Assembly: GCF_000379905.1 (NCBI RefSeq)
Contig: NZ_KB904040.1
Span: forward strand, 62,001 to 126,000
Source of the DNA: Rodentibacter pneumotropicus DSM 21403
GTDB lineage: Bacteria > Pseudomonadota > Gammaproteobacteria > Enterobacterales > Pasteurellaceae
Direction: 5' to 3'
DNA length: 64,000 nt
Below, in pieces: positions 20,752 to 31,297 of the stretch. Position 1 is the stretch's first letter. Each line of letters opens with the position of its first letter. The position numbers were made by a program, and so were the translations under genes. A model generated the notes under the pieces. The model made no database searches, was not told the origin of the DNA, and worked only from the letters and a program-made list of their open reading frames with translations.

Positions 20752-22197
20752 TTATAGTTTTAGCATTCGCTCTGCTTCTTTTGCTCTTCTCAGGAATTGT
20801 TTACGTTCCGCAGTTGCCATACTGCTTGTTCCCGGTAATTTCACGCTAAGCGGATTAACCGCCCGCCCATTAATATGGAACTCATAATGCAAATGAGGTC
20901 CGGTTGAAATACCCGTATTACCGGAAAGGGCGATACGTTCGCCTTTTTTCACGGTTTGTCCAGCCCGAACCAACGGGCGACTTAAGTGCATATATATCGT
21001 TTGGTATTCACGCCCATGACGCAATACCACATAGCGACCCGCGCCCCCTGCTTGATAAGCGACTTTTTCAACTAAAGCATCTGCCGGAGCAATCACCGGA
21101 GTCCCCTGAGGCACAGAAAAATCCACGCCTTTATGAGGGCGTACACGCCCGGTCACCGGATGACGACGATTCGGATTAAATCCAGAAGAAACCCGTGCCT
21201 GACGTTGTAATGGGTAACGAGCAAACCCCTTACCTAGGGTTTCACCCTGTTGGTTATAATAACGACCGTTTGCCGCTTGAATCGCATAATAACTCTTACC
21301 GTCTGCAAGGATATGGATCGCTTCGACATTCCCCTGTCCGGTCAATTTATCACCCAAATATTCACGGGAAACCAAAACCGAAAATTTTGTATCCTTTTTG
21401 AGTTTTCGCAAACTCACTTGCCATTGTAATGCAGAACTTAATTGTGAGATTTGACGAGCTTCTAAGCCTAAAGAACGCAAGCTCGCTGCAAAAGATCCGC
21501 TCACTTTCCCTTTCAGCACTTCTTTTTTCCAAACGCTTTGTTTCTCTAAAATTTGACGTTTGAATTTTCCCTCTTCAACACGTTCATAAATCCGCTCTTC
21601 CTTCTCAGAAACAAGCCAGTTTAAATATTCCAGTTGATCATTTTTATCTAAAATCCAATAAAATTGTTGTCCTGCTTGAAGATTTTTAAGTTCAGGATAA
21701 GAGGCGATTAATCCTTTTGCCGTATCATCCTCCAACCCTGAAAATTCTAATACGTCTTTTAAAGTATCGCCACGTACAACAGTATGACTAAATTGATGGG
21801 TAATACGTAAGGCTTGATCGGCGACATCCAATAAACCACTCAAGGCATCTTGGGCATCTTGCGGAAGATCATTAAGCTCGTCAAATTCCGGTTTAACTTC
21901 TTCCGCTTCATCATCTTGAGCCTGCAATTCATCATCATAAGAGGTGGCATCCTCAGTATGTGACTGTTCAGATACTGGCGGGGTATGCAGATTTTCTTCC
22001 GGTTTGAGGGGCTGATACTGCACGTCATCCACTATTTCTGGCTCAAGATTACTTTGAACCGACGGTTCCGATTCCGCACTATCTTTCAATCCCAACATAA
22101 CACCGCTGAAAATTAACGCCAATGCGACAAAAAAAATCGCCGCTTTAATACGGGATTTTCTTTTTCTTCTGTCTCGGGCTAATTTAACATGTTGCAA
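20752..22197 (-). CDS. mepM: Murein DD-endopeptidase, MepM-like (LysM + M23)
   Basis: This peptidase cleaves D-Ala-meso-DAP cross-links, allowing sacculus expansion. The 481-residue protein has a single N-terminal membrane anchor (residues about 18-36), an acidic periplasmic linker, an OapA/LysM-like domain ([18 protein letters not shown]) and a C-terminal M23 domain. The zinc ligands are visible in HKGVDFSVP and HLHYEFH. It is divergent from znuC, as is common in gamma-proteobacteria. The H. influenzae counterpart is the HI0409 type. Confidence 0.9.
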   Translation of the reverse strand: MQHVKLARDRRKRKSRIKAAIFFVALALIFSGVMLGLKDSAESEPSVQSNLEPEIVDDVQYQPLKPEENLHTPPVSEQSHTEDATSYDDELQAQDDEAEEVKPEFDELNDLPQDAQDALSGLLDVADQALRITHQFSHTVVRGDTLKDVLEFSGLEDDTAKGLIASYPELKNLQAGQQFYWILDKNDQLEYLNWLVSEKEERIYERVEEGKFKRQILEKQSVWKKEVLKGKVSGSFAASLRSLGLEARQISQLSSALQWQVSLRKLKKDTKFSVLVSREYLGDKLTGQGNVEAIHILADGKSYYAIQAANGRYYNQQGETLGKGFARYPLQRQARVSSGFNPNRRHPVTGRVRPHKGVDFSVPQGTPVIAPADALVEKVAYQAGGAGRYVVLRHGREYQTIYMHLSRPLVRAGQTVKKGERIALSGNTGISTGPHLHYEFHINGRAVNPLSVKLPGTSSMATAERKQFLRRAKEAERMLKL

Positions 22198-22374
22198 GAA
22201 TAAGTACCTAAAGTGAAAATAATATCGTCTTCAGACTGCGAATCATAAAGGAGGTTCATTCTACCCTAAAATACATAAAAAAGTTGTCGAAATATTCACC
22301 ATAAAGAGAGAACATCTTGAGAAAGATGGCAAAATGAGCTAATGTTAGCCGCTAAATTTGACATAGGCGGCATT

Positions 22375-23178
22375 ATGCAAATTCATTCCATTCAATGTGA
22401 TCCAAATTCCCCATTAATAGAACTCAAAAATATCAATGTGGTATTTGAACAAAAAACAGCATTACAAAATATCAATTTAAATATTTATCCCCAATCTATC
22501 ATCACCATCGTTGGACCAAATGGCGGTGGGAAATCCACATTGTTAAAAACGCTCTTAAAACTGCAACAACCGACATCAGGCGAAGTCGTTTATAGTCAAA
22601 ATGTACGTATTGGCTATGTACCGCAAAAAATTTACTTAGATCACAGTTTGCCTCTTACGGTAGAACGTTTTCTTGCCCTAAAAAAGGGGGCAAAAACATC
22701 CGAAATTTCAACCGCACTTGAGCAACTTTCGATTACACATTTACGCAAAAATAATATGCAAAAACTTTCCGGTGGTGAAATGCAACGAGTATTGCTCGCC
22801 CGTGCGATTTTAAACAAACCGAATTTATTAGTATTGGACGAACCTACTCAAGGGGTGGATATCACCGGTCAGGCAGAGCTTTATCAACTCATTCATCAAA
22901 CCCAACAGCAATTAAATTGTGCCGTATTAATGGTCTCCCATGATTTACATATTGTGATGGCGGATAGTAAAGAAGTGATTTGTATTAATCAGCACATTTG
23001 CTGTGCCGGCACACCGGAAACGCTATCAAATAACCCTACATTTATACGTTTATGGGGCAACCGGCTTTCACAAAATGTTGGCTTCTACACCCATCGCCAC
23101 AACCATCACCATAATTTACACGGTGATGTTTGTCGCTGTAACGGCACAGCTAATCGTTGTCAAAATAAGGATACTTAA
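22375..23178 (+). CDS. znuC: Zinc ABC transporter ATP-binding protein
   Basis: ZnuC is the ATPase of the high-affinity ZnuABC zinc importer. The 267-residue protein has Walker [15 protein letters not shown] near residue 47, signature [14 protein letters not shown] and Walker [13 protein letters not shown]. The C-terminus is rich in His and Cys ([16 protein letters not shown]), a likely metal-sensing or metal-binding tail seen in ZnuC proteins. I start at ATG 22375 after a TAGGCGG ribosome site; the in-frame extension from 22342 has no similarity. It overlaps znuB by 1 bp. znuA is not in this window. Confidence 0.96.
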   Translation: MQIHSIQCDPNSPLIELKNINVVFEQKTALQNINLNIYPQSIITIVGPNGGGKSTLLKTLLKLQQPTSGEVVYSQNVRIGYVPQKIYLDHSLPLTVERFLALKKGAKTSEISTALEQLSITHLRKNNMQKLSGGEMQRVLLARAILNKPNLLVLDEPTQGVDITGQAELYQLIHQTQQQLNCAVLMVSHDLHIVMADSKEVICINQHICCAGTPETLSNNPTFIRLWGNRLSQNVGFYTHRHNHHHNLHGDVCRCNGTANRCQNKDT

Positions 23179-23963
23179 TGTTTGAAATTCTATTTCCGGC
23201 ACTGCTTACCGGCATTCTATTATCCCTCATCACCGCACCGCTTGGGGTCTTTGTAGTATGGCGTAAAATGGCATACTTTGGCGATACGCTTTCTCATTCG
23301 GCTTTACTCGGCGTTGCATTGGGGATTTTCTTACACATCAATCCTTATATCGCGATAGTCGTACTCACCCTTATTTTGGCGATTGTTATGGTGTGGCTGG
23401 AAAGCAACACTCAGTTTTCCATTGATACCTTGCTCGGTATTATTGCACACAGTTGTTTATCGCTCGGTGTTGTCACCGTCGGTTTGCTAAAAAATGTTCG
23501 TGTTGATTTGATGAGCTATTTATTCGGTGATTTATTAGCGATAAATTACACCGATTTAATTTATATCACTATCGGTGTGATAATCGTACTTGGTACGTTA
23601 CTCCATTTTTGGCAAGCCCTCCTTTCTACCACCGTTTCGCCGGAACTCGCCCAAGTGGAAGGCATAAACATTAAAAAAATGCGTTTTATTTTGATGATTT
23701 TGACCGCCCTTACTATTGCACTAAGTATGAAATTTGTCGGCGCGCTAATTATTACCTCCTTACTGATCATTCCGGCAGCGACCGCACGCCGTTTCGCCAA
23801 AACTCCCGAATCTATGGTTGGGTTTGCCGTTATGATAAGTATGCTTTCGATTATTGGCGGATTAATACTTTCAGCATTTTATGACACGGCAGCAGGCCCA
23901 TCGGTTGTTATTTGCTCGACCTTCTTATTTGTTTTGTCATTACTAAAAAAGGCACGTTTGTAA
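23178..23963 (+). CDS. znuB: Zinc ABC transporter permease
   Basis: ZnuB is the membrane permease of the zinc importer, of the ABC-3 family. The 261-residue protein has about eight hydrophobic helices and the family motifs [18 protein letters not shown] near residues 28-45 and [11 protein letters not shown]-type loop (here [12 protein letters not shown]). Its ATG overlaps the znuC stop (TAATG), so the two are translationally coupled. Zur control is expected from the family, but I could not find a convincing Zur box upstream of znuC. Confidence 0.96.
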   Translation: MFEILFPALLTGILLSLITAPLGVFVVWRKMAYFGDTLSHSALLGVALGIFLHINPYIAIVVLTLILAIVMVWLESNTQFSIDTLLGIIAHSCLSLGVVTVGLLKNVRVDLMSYLFGDLLAINYTDLIYITIGVIIVLGTLLHFWQALLSTTVSPELAQVEGINIKKMRFILMILTALTIALSMKFVGALIITSLLIIPAATARRFAKTPESMVGFAVMISMLSIIGGLILSAFYDTAAGPSVVICSTFLFVLSLLKKARL

Positions 23964-24053
23964 GCTCGCCCAACCAGTGAAAACTATTTGCGCCACCAGT
24001 TAATTCTTGATAAAGTGCGGTGGATTTTTTACGGTGTTTTTTAGGATAAGAAA

Positions 24054-25001
24054 ATGACCCAAGAATATTTAGATTTTGAATTGCCGATTGCCGAATTAGA
24101 AGCAAAAATCGGTGCATTACGCTCTGCCTCTAATGATAAAGTTGATTTAACAGACGAAATTACACGTTTACAAAAGAAAAGCGATGAATTAACCAAAAAA
24201 ACCTTCGCCAACCTTGATGCTTGGCAGGTTTCACGTATGGCTCGCCATCCAAACCGACCTTATACCCTTGATTATATTGAACATATTTTTACCGAATTTG
24301 AAGAGCTTGCCGGTGATCGTGCTTTTGCTGATGACAAAGCCATTGTTGGCGGATTGGCACGTTTGGACGGTCGCCCTGTGATGGTTATCGGTCATCAAAA
24401 AGGTCGCACAGTTAAAGATAAAGTAAAACGTAACTTTGGTATGCCCGCTCCGGAAGGTTATCGCAAAGCTTTACGTTTAATGGAAATGGCGGAACGTTTT
24501 AAACTCCCAATCATCACTTTTATTGATACTCCGGGCGCCTATCCCGGTATTGGTGCAGAAGAACGGGGACAAGCGGAGGCCATTGCACGCAATTTGCGTG
24601 AAATGTCGCAATTATCCGTTCCTGTCATCTGTACCGTAATCGGTGAAGGTGGCTCGGGCGGTGCGTTGGCAATCGGCGTGGGCGACAAAGTAAATATGCT
24701 GCAATATTCCACCTACTCCGTTATTTCACCGGAAGGTTGTGCCTCTATTTTGTGGAAAAGTGCAGAAAAAGCCTCAACCGCAGCAGAAGTTATGGGGCTA
24801 ACGGCTTTACGTTTAAAAGAACTTAATTTAATTGATAATATCGTACCGGAACCATTAGGTGGCGCACATCGTAATTATACTTTGATGGCTGAAAATTTGA
24901 AAAAACGATTAAGCGAAGATTTGGCTGAACTTGATAGCTTAGATAAAGAAGAGTTATTAACCAGACGTTACCAACGTTTAATGTCTTATGGCTATTGCTA
25001 A
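24054..25001 (+). CDS. accA: Acetyl-CoA carboxylase carboxyltransferase subunit alpha
   Basis: AccA with AccD transfers the carboxyl group from biotin to acetyl-CoA, the first committed step of fatty acid synthesis. The 315-residue protein starts with the usual helical [16 protein letters not shown] and contains the carboxyltransferase core [32 protein letters not shown] and [15 protein letters not shown]. The length is typical. The ribosome site is TAGGAT. It follows znuB with an uptake signal in between and has its own terminator. Confidence 0.98.
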   Translation: MTQEYLDFELPIAELEAKIGALRSASNDKVDLTDEITRLQKKSDELTKKTFANLDAWQVSRMARHPNRPYTLDYIEHIFTEFEELAGDRAFADDKAIVGGLARLDGRPVMVIGHQKGRTVKDKVKRNFGMPAPEGYRKALRLMEMAERFKLPIITFIDTPGAYPGIGAEERGQAEAIARNLREMSQLSVPVICTVIGEGGSGGALAIGVGDKVNMLQYSTYSVISPEGCASILWKSAEKASTAAEVMGLTALRLKELNLIDNIVPEPLGGAHRNYTLMAENLKKRLSEDLAELDSLDKEELLTRRYQRLMSYGYC

Positions 25002-25009
25002 GTGAGTTA

Positions 25010-25045
25010 AAAAAAAGAGCGGTTATTTTTCGCTCTTTTTTCGTG
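25010..25045 (+). terminator. accA terminator
   Basis: AAAAAAGAGCG and CGCTCTTTTTT pair around GTTATTTTT, followed by T residues. Confidence 0.85.
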
Positions 25046-25156
25046 AAAAATTATTGAATATTATTTTAGAAGCACGTCAAACAACGGTTCACCCATCTTA
25101 CGAATCAATTTTGGATTCGATATACGGAAAATCACATTAATAAAAAGGAGATAAAT

Positions 25157-26023
25157 ATGAAAAATGTACTTTCCATCCAATCCCACGTAGTATATGGCTT
25201 TGCCGGCAATAAATCTGCCACTTTTCCAATGCAATTATTAGGAGTAGATGTATGGGCACTCAATACCGTGCAATTTTCTAACCACACACAATACGGAAAA
25301 TGGACGGGTATGGTGATTCCACAAGAGCAAATCCGTGAAATCGTCACCGGCTTGGATAATATCGAAAAATTACAAGAGTGTGATGCTTTGCTTTCAGGTT
25401 ATTTAGGCTCACCGGAACAAGTAGATCAAATCCTGTATACCTTAGAACAAATTAAAAAACACAACCCAAATGCAATTTATTTATGCGATCCTGTGATGCC
25501 AAATCCGGAAAAAATTTGTGTGGTGGCAAATGGTGTTCGCGAAGCACTCATTGAAAAAGCCATTCCCATTGCGGATATTATGACTCCAAACCTTAATGAG
25601 CTACGCCAACTCAGCGATTTTCCAATCAATTCTTTTGACGATGTATTAAAAGCAGTGCGAGCCTTATTGGATAAAGGCGTGAAAAAAGTCCTTGTGAAAC
25701 ATCTAGGCAAAGTAGGAAAAATCAATGATCCGGACACCTTTGAAATCATTATGGCAACAGCAGAAGGCATTTGGCATTTAAGCCGCCCGCTTTATCAATT
25801 CAACTTTGAACCGGTGGGAGTGGGTGATTTAATCGCCGGTACATTCTTAGCGAATTTACTCAATGGAAAATCGGATGTGGAAGCCTTTGAAGCAATGAAT
25901 AATGAAGTGGCGGGCGTGATGAAAACTACCTTTGAACTCAATTCTTACGAACTACAAACCATTGCAGCACGTTTTGAAATTCTCAATCCGACCGCTCAAT
26001 ACAAAGCAGAAAAAATCGCCTAA
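25157..26023 (+). CDS. pdxY: Pyridoxal kinase PdxY
   Basis: PdxY phosphorylates pyridoxal in the vitamin B6 salvage pathway. The 288-residue protein begins [25 protein letters not shown], and contains LCDPVMPN and the ribokinase-family C-terminal [15 protein letters not shown] with the catalytic Asp. The ribosome site is AAAAGGAG. Its stop overlaps the tilS start (TAATG). Confidence 0.95.
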   Translation: MKNVLSIQSHVVYGFAGNKSATFPMQLLGVDVWALNTVQFSNHTQYGKWTGMVIPQEQIREIVTGLDNIEKLQECDALLSGYLGSPEQVDQILYTLEQIKKHNPNAIYLCDPVMPNPEKICVVANGVREALIEKAIPIADIMTPNLNELRQLSDFPINSFDDVLKAVRALLDKGVKKVLVKHLGKVGKINDPDTFEIIMATAEGIWHLSRPLYQFNFEPVGVGDLIAGTFLANLLNGKSDVEAFEAMNNEVAGVMKTTFELNSYELQTIAARFEILNPTAQYKAEKIA

Positions 26024-27312
26024 TGGATTTGTTTTCGGCTTTTGAACAACAACTTAAACAAACCACCGCTCAACACTATCTTATCGCCTTGAGCGGTGGT
26101 TTGGATTCGACTGCTCTTCTTTCTTTATTTGCAAAACACCGTCAAAATCGACCGCACTTTCATCTTCGCGCCATTCATATCCACCATGGGTTAAGCCCTA
26201 ATGCCGATAGTTGGGTTGAACATTGTCAATCTTTATGTGATCAATTTCATATTCCGTTAATTATTGAATATGTTCAGGTGGATCAAACTAAGGGTATTGA
26301 GGCAGGGGCGCGTGAGGCCCGTTATCAGGCTATTCAGTATCATATTCAACCCAACGAAACTCTCGCCACCGCTCACCATTTAAATGATCAAACGGAAACC
26401 TTTTTCCTTGCACTAAAACGTGGCAGTGGTTTACAAGGTTTAGGGGCGATGCAACCCCAAAGCGAATTATTTGGTATGAATATTTTTCGTCCATTGCTTT
26501 CTTTTACTCGAGAACAATTAGAACACTATGCACAAACTGAAAATTTGACTTGGATTTATGATGAAAGTAACGATGATAACCGTTATGAACGCAATTTTTT
26601 ACGTAATGAAATTCTGCCAAAAGTCCGTGAACGTTGGACACATTTTGATCGCACCGTTCAACGCTCTGCACAACATTGTTTTGAGCAACAACAACTGATT
26701 AATGAGTTACTACAAGACTGTTTTCTTGAGCATTGCCAAACACCAACGGAATTTCAACTCCGCCATTTCAGTCAATATTCGCCAGCAAAACAGACCGCAC
26801 TTTTGCGAATGTGGTTTTCTCTAAATCAATGGGAAATGCCAAGTAAACGCCAACTCGAACAACTGATAAATGACGTGGTTTTAGCTAAAAAAGAAGCCAA
26901 TCCACAGTTTCATTTAGGAAAACAGATTGTCCGCCGTTATCAATTCTGTTTGTATCTCACCGCGGATTTTTTGGATGTAACGGGGGCTTGTCTTGAAATG
27001 CAAGATAACCACATTTTGCTTCCAGATAATCTTGGCGGACTTTATTTGCAACGCACCCCTATGCACTTTATTTTTTCTTGGCAACAATATTCCATTGAAT
27101 TACCGCCCACTGATTTACCGATTCAAATCCGCTTCGGCTATTCAGGAAAAATCAAATACCACCCGAAACGCCCAAGGGAAGAGATCAAGAAAATATGGCA
27201 AAAACTGGGGGTTCCCCCCTGGCAACGCAACCGCATTCCACTTATTTTTTATGGTGACAAATTACAAAGTGCGGTCGGTTTTTTCAAAGTTTTTGAACAT
27301 TCCGAAAAATAG
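26023..27312 (+). CDS. tilS: tRNA(Ile)-lysidine synthetase
   Basis: TilS attaches lysine to C34 of the tRNA-Ile with CAU anticodon, switching it to read AUA; it is essential. The 429-residue protein has the PP-loop ALSGGLDSTALL near residue 22, HHGLSPNAD, the conserved AHHLNDQTETFFLALKRGSG, and a C-terminal domain ending in WQRNRIPLIFYGDKL. It starts 1 bp inside the pdxY stop and is probably coupled to it. Confidence 0.97.
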   Translation: MDLFSAFEQQLKQTTAQHYLIALSGGLDSTALLSLFAKHRQNRPHFHLRAIHIHHGLSPNADSWVEHCQSLCDQFHIPLIIEYVQVDQTKGIEAGAREARYQAIQYHIQPNETLATAHHLNDQTETFFLALKRGSGLQGLGAMQPQSELFGMNIFRPLLSFTREQLEHYAQTENLTWIYDESNDDNRYERNFLRNEILPKVRERWTHFDRTVQRSAQHCFEQQQLINELLQDCFLEHCQTPTEFQLRHFSQYSPAKQTALLRMWFSLNQWEMPSKRQLEQLINDVVLAKKEANPQFHLGKQIVRRYQFCLYLTADFLDVTGACLEMQDNHILLPDNLGGLYLQRTPMHFIFSWQQYSIELPPTDLPIQIRFGYSGKIKYHPKRPREEIKKIWQKLGVPPWQRNRIPLIFYGDKLQSAVGFFKVFEHSEK

Positions 27313-27390
27313 CCAAAACTTACCGCACTTTATACTTTTTATCTGATAAAATAACTCAGGCTTATATTTTTATAACATAAAGGAAAATAA

Positions 27391-28008
27391 ATGTTTGATT
27401 CTTTGATTGTTCAATTTGTTGTACTTTGGGCTGTAATTGACCCCATTGGCTCGATTCCCGTTTATCTTTCTAAAACTATTGGTTTTTCCCTTGAAGAACG
27501 CCGAAAAATTGCACGTAACGCAGTGATTATTTCTGCCGGTATTCTACTTTTCTTTTTAGTTGGCGGACAAATTCTCTTTGAAGCCATGCAAGTTCCTCTT
27601 CCGGCTTTCCAAATCGCAGGGGGATTAGTCCTTTTCCTCTTTGCTTTAACAATGATTTTTGGTGAAAGCAAACCTGAACAAGAAATTAAAATGAGAGTAA
27701 ATATCACCGAAATTGCCGTTTACCCACTTGCAGTGCCCTCTATTGCCTCACCGGGTGCGATGATGGCGATAGTGCTTTTAACAGACAACCATCGTTTTAA
27801 TTTTACCGAACAATTTATTACCGCCGGAATTATGTTAGCGGTATTATTAATCACCTATATTTTATTACTTGCCGCCAATCGCATTCAGCACTTTATTGGA
27901 AACTCCGGCGCAGCAATTATCAGCCGTGTAATGGGATTAATTTTGGCTACTGTGGCAGTGAACAATGTATTAATCGGATTGAGGGACTTTTTTACTCAGG
28001 TGGCGTAA
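27391..28008 (+). CDS. MarC-family inner-membrane protein
   Basis: The 205-residue protein has six hydrophobic helices and the MarC signatures VIDPIGSIPVYLSKT near residue 16 and PSIASPGAMMA near residue 113. The family is widespread; its function is unknown, and an earlier link to multiple antibiotic resistance was not supported. YhgN is the closest named E. coli type I recall. It has its own ribosome site (AAAGGA) and terminator. Confidence 0.88.
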   Translation: MFDSLIVQFVVLWAVIDPIGSIPVYLSKTIGFSLEERRKIARNAVIISAGILLFFLVGGQILFEAMQVPLPAFQIAGGLVLFLFALTMIFGESKPEQEIKMRVNITEIAVYPLAVPSIASPGAMMAIVLLTDNHRFNFTEQFITAGIMLAVLLITYILLLAANRIQHFIGNSGAAIISRVMGLILATVAVNNVLIGLRDFFTQVA

Positions 28009-28029
28009 AAAGGTTAGAGATCGAAAATT

Positions 28030-28056
28030 AGGCTTCTGTGATGGGAGCCTTTTTTG
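28030..28056. terminator. Terminator between the MarC-family gene and mutH
   Basis: AGGCTTC and GGGAGCCT pair around TGTGAT, followed by a T run. It sits between convergent genes. Confidence 0.75.
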
Positions 28057-28072
28057 TTTTCTTTTTTGAAAT

Positions 28073-28735
28073 CTAATTACCTAAAAAATCCCTTAAGATC
28101 CCTGCTGTAAACTCCTTCCGCAAATAAAATCCCAACGGCAATGTTTCCACCACTTCGCCATTTTTTCCAATCCCTTTGGTTATCGCTTTGCTATTTGCAC
28201 CTTTTGGTCGTAACTGCATCACTTCCCCAATACGGGCAGTAATTTCATTCAGCCTTCCCAAAGTGATATATTCCATCAATTCTTCCCAATCTTGCTTTAA
28301 TTGGCGTTCTTGTTCCGGGCTGGGCTGCCATAAAATCGGTGAACCGATATGGCGATCACGCAGAGCAATATGTCGGCACCCTTCAACAGGGATCCAAAGC
28401 ACACAAGATAATTTATGACGAACGTGAGAATTTTCCCACTGCACACCGGAATTTTGTACCAGAGGTGCAAGGCTGACAAAGGTGGTTTCCAACGGAAAGC
28501 CTTGTTCATTAATAGGAAGGGTTTTGAGCTCTACACCAAGATGGGCAAAATCTTGCTCGGCTTTACTACCAGCACTGGCACCTAATGCCGTTTCCAAAAG
28601 CATTCCCACCCAGCCTTTATCACGTTTTAAATCAGGGGGAGCCAGAATGCCAAGATCATCGGCAAGTTCACCAAAACTTAATCCAGCGATAGCTTGTGCG
28701 CGCTCAAGAAGTTGCGTTAATGTTTGCGGAATCAT
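28073..28735 (-). CDS. mutH: DNA mismatch repair endonuclease MutH
   Basis: MutH nicks the unmethylated strand at hemimethylated GATC sites when activated by MutL, so Dam methylation is implied in this organism. The 220-residue protein shows [15 protein letters not shown], then the catalytic block [13 protein letters not shown] (Asp/Glu-x-Lys type, ELKT near residues 70-73) and the C-terminal region FYLRKEFT. It overlaps the ogt stop by 4 bp (ATGA) and is translated as the second gene of the pair. Confidence 0.96.
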   Translation of the reverse strand: MIPQTLTQLLERAQAIAGLSFGELADDLGILAPPDLKRDKGWVGMLLETALGASAGSKAEQDFAHLGVELKTLPINEQGFPLETTFVSLAPLVQNSGVQWENSHVRHKLSCVLWIPVEGCRHIALRDRHIGSPILWQPSPEQERQLKQDWEELMEYITLGRLNEITARIGEVMQLRPKGANSKAITKGIGKNGEVVETLPLGFYLRKEFTAGILRDFLGN

Positions 28736-29271
28736 TCGCGATATTTTTTGAAAAAACGAGGTTTAGTATCTTCCGTTCCTTTATCAATATAAGGAATATT
28801 TTCTAATTGGAGCAAAAAACGTTTCGCTGCTAGCCCACCACCAAAACCGGTGAGCGTTTTATTTTTGCCTAAAATACGGTGGCATGGAATGATAATACTA
28901 ATCGGGTTGCTTCCCACTGCGCCCCCCACGGCTCGCACTGCTTTGGGATTATCAATCATTTTTGCCAATTCTCCATAACTCGAGATTTCACCATAACCAA
29001 TTTGCCGTAATGCCTGCCAAATGGCTTGTTGAAATGGTGTTCCCTCCGTTTTCAAGGGAATATCCGAAAAACTTTCTGCCTCTCCCTTAAAATAACGCTC
29101 AAAAGCTGACCGCACTTTTTGAAAAAGAGGAAGCTCACTTTTTTCAATCCATTTAGGGTTTGGTTCGAACTGCTCTTTTTCAAAATCAATATGAGTTATG
29201 TGTTCACCATCAGATAGAATCAAAAGTTTCCCCACCGGGGAAGGATAATAAGTGTAATAAAGTGCGGTCAT
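28732..29271 (-). CDS. ogt: Methylated-DNA-[protein]-cysteine S-methyltransferase
   Basis: This suicide enzyme removes the methyl group from O6-methylguanine onto its own cysteine. The 179-residue protein has the active-site motif IIPCHRILG near residue 136 and the helix-turn-helix [14 protein letters not shown] choose the ATG at 29271, preceded by GAGG, rather than the one four codons upstream. It forms a two-gene DNA repair unit with mutH by a 4-bp overlap. Confidence 0.95.
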   Translation of the reverse strand: MTALYYTYYPSPVGKLLILSDGEHITHIDFEKEQFEPNPKWIEKSELPLFQKVRSAFERYFKGEAESFSDIPLKTEGTPFQQAIWQALRQIGYGEISSYGELAKMIDNPKAVRAVGGAVGSNPISIIIPCHRILGKNKTLTGFGGGLAAKRFLLQLENIPYIDKGTEDTKPRFFKKYRE

Positions 29272-29292
29272 TTTCTGCCTCATTTTTTAACA

Positions 29293-29322
29293 TAAAAAAA
29301 GCGTACCGAAGTACGCTTTATT
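29293..29322 (-). terminator. fadL terminator with UUCG tetraloop
   Basis: On the minus strand, AAAGCGTAC-TTCG-GTACGCTTT is followed by a T run. The C(UUCG)G tetraloop makes it very stable. It separates fadL from ogt. Confidence 0.9.
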
Positions 29323-29341
29323 ATGCGGAATTTTTTGCTGA

Positions 29342-30667
29342 TTAGAAACGATAATTTACATTTAAACCGTAAAGGTTGGCTGTGGATTTACTCGTATAAT
29401 TCACGGCAAAAGGAATATTTTCTTGCTGCTCCTTAAATGTTATTTTCTTACCTTTTAAATGAGCATAGGCAACATCAATTGATAAATCAGGCGTCACTTT
29501 ATAGGTCGCGCCTAAACTATACCAAGTCCGATCCGTATCAGGTATCGAGGCAGAGTGATATTGATCTGCAGCCGTTTCATCATAAGCAATACCGGTACGT
29601 AAAGTTAGCTTATTCGTCGCATCATAGGAAACCCCTAGGGCAATACGGGAATTACCACGGAAATATTCATCTTTTTGTAAAGCCTCTGCACCATCGCTAT
29701 TATAGGTCGCTTTCAGCTCTTTAAAACGTTTCCAATCGGTATATTTATAGCTATAGTGGAACGCAAATTTATCCGTCACTTTATGATAACCGGAAATTTC
29801 CCAATAGCCCGGTAAATCAAGATCCAATTCTGCTGTGTCTGCACGCTTTAAGTTACGATTGAAAGCGGTATTATCTTTATAACTCACAGTAATCGGAGAA
29901 TGATAAGCCACCCCTAAACGGTTGCGTTCATTAAATTCATAGACCAAGCCGGCATTCCAACCGAATCCCCATCCATTATCTTGTAAACGGGTCACTACAT
30001 CACTGCTATCCAGCACTTTTACATTTACAGGCTGACCCGCTTGAGCACTCGCTTGTGCACTAGCCCGAGCATTAACTAAATCTGCGCCAACACCGGCTGT
30101 TCGTTCCAATTTTGCTTTGGTATAGAGTGCGTTAATACCTAAACCGAAACTCAAGCCTTCTGAAATACGATAAGCACCACTAAGATTTAAATTAATCGCC
30201 GCTAAATCTGTTTTTCCACCAAACACACCCGCACTATAATGTGAATCAAATTCCGTTTTTAAGCCAAAAGGAACATTCATTCCTCCACCAACAGAAAATT
30301 TCTCGTTAATCGGATAAACAAAATAAGCGTTTGGAACAAAGGCTGAAGGCACAACACTATTTTGATCTGCGTTTTTATTCACCAATAATCTACTAATTTG
30401 TGGCGAATTTGACGTAAATTCTCCTTTTAAATTAACCTTTGCATCAACATAAACACCACCAAAAGAAATTTCCGAACGTTTAAATAACGTCATCAACGCC
30501 GGATTTGTTGCCACCACAGAGGCATTATCCGCTATCGCAGCCTCACCAGCATAGGCACGCCCTAAACCGGATGTGGAAATTTCAGCTAATTGGAACGCTG
30601 CGGCATTTGCACCACCGGCAGCAAGCAACATTGCTGTTGTTAATAAAGATTGATTAAATTTTTTCAT
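29342..30667 (-). CDS. fadL: Outer-membrane long-chain fatty acid transporter FadL
   Basis: FadL is a 14-stranded beta-barrel that lets hydrophobic substrates such as long-chain fatty acids cross the outer membrane. The 441-residue protein has a signal peptide (about residues 1-22, ending GGANAAA). The mature N-terminus AFQLAEISTSGLGRAYAGEA and NPALMTLF are the FadL hatch motifs. It ends NLYGLNVNYRF with the terminal aromatic needed for barrel insertion. A repeat-like segment ARASAQASAQAGQ near residue 205 is a likely extracellular loop. It is monocistronic. Confidence 0.94.
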   Translation of the reverse strand: MKKFNQSLLTTAMLLAAGGANAAAFQLAEISTSGLGRAYAGEAAIADNASVVATNPALMTLFKRSEISFGGVYVDAKVNLKGEFTSNSPQISRLLVNKNADQNSVVPSAFVPNAYFVYPINEKFSVGGGMNVPFGLKTEFDSHYSAGVFGGKTDLAAINLNLSGAYRISEGLSFGLGINALYTKAKLERTAGVGADLVNARASAQASAQAGQPVNVKVLDSSDVVTRLQDNGWGFGWNAGLVYEFNERNRLGVAYHSPITVSYKDNTAFNRNLKRADTAELDLDLPGYWEISGYHKVTDKFAFHYSYKYTDWKRFKELKATYNSDGAEALQKDEYFRGNSRIALGVSYDATNKLTLRTGIAYDETAADQYHSASIPDTDRTWYSLGATYKVTPDLSIDVAYAHLKGKKITFKEQQENIPFAVNYTSKSTANLYGLNVNYRF

Positions 30668-30870
30668 TGGGAACCTTTTGTTATTTATAATTTATATAAA
30701 AATAAAATCCGTGAGATTCTAAAACGCTATTTATTAGAGCGCAAATTCATTTTGTTTATTTTTATAGAGTTCCGACCAGTGAAGATTTCTATTTAAAGTG
30801 CGGTGAATTTTCATCTACTTTTTAAAAGTGCTAAAATGACGCCAATTTAATTTCAAAATAAGGACAAAAT

Positions 30871-31158
30871 ATGACCGTAAAATGCAAAGCAGAAGAATCA
30901 TTGACTTGTAGTTGTGTAGATGTGGGAGCCATTATCGACGGTTCCGAGCGCACCGTTAATATTGAGCAAATTTATGCAACCCAAGCAGAGGCGGAACAAA
31001 CCCTCGCCAGTCTCACGGAAAAGGCACGTAAAACAGAAAGTGATCCTTGTGAAATTGTGAGTGAAATATCGCCTGTTGAAGGTGGCGTACAATTAAATGC
31101 AAGTTTTACCTTTAGTTGCCAAGCCGAAGCCATGATCTTTGAATTAGCGAATCGCTAA
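30871..31158 (+). CDS. YfcZ/YiiS-family small protein (DUF406)
   Basis: The 95-residue protein is the DUF406 type found as YfcZ and YiiS in E. coli; its function is unknown. Features are a CSCVDVG motif near residues 13-19 with paired cysteines, further cysteines near residues 58 and 84, and no signal peptide, so it is probably cytosolic. In E. coli yfcZ lies next to fadL, and here it is divergent from fadL, which supports the family call. It has its own AAGGA ribosome site and an uptake-signal terminator. Confidence 0.8.
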   Translation: MTVKCKAEESLTCSCVDVGAIIDGSERTVNIEQIYATQAEAEQTLASLTEKARKTESDPCEIVSEISPVEGGVQLNASFTFSCQAEAMIFELANR

Positions 31159-31174
31159 AAACGGTATTCAATGA

Positions 31175-31215
31175 GACCGCACTTTTATTAAAGTTATAAA
31201 GTGCGGTCTTTTTTT
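31175..31215 (+). terminator. Uptake-signal dyad terminator after the YfcZ-like gene
   Basis: GACCGCACTTT and AAAGTGCGGTC form an 11-bp stem around a 12-base loop, followed by seven T. Confidence 0.9.
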
Positions 31216-31227
31216 CATATAAAATTT

Positions 31228-31244
31228 ATCGCAAACGTTTGCCT
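31228..31244. promoter_or_regulatory. PurR box in front of purM
   Basis: ATCGCAAACGTTTGCCT contains the palindrome GCAAACGTTTGC, the core of the PurR operator. A possible -10 (TACAAT) lies at 31252, so the box would sit over the -35 region. PurR repression of purMN by hypoxanthine or guanine is established in E. coli. Confidence 0.85.
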
Positions 31245-31297
31245 AAACTGATACAATCCGCGCTGATTTTTCATTTAATTAACATGGGAAAAACATT

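Noticed and set aside
22198-22374. Zur box in front of znuC
   Set aside because: I found GCTAA-TG-TTAGC near 22340, but nothing close to the GTTATANTATAAC pattern, so no call was made.
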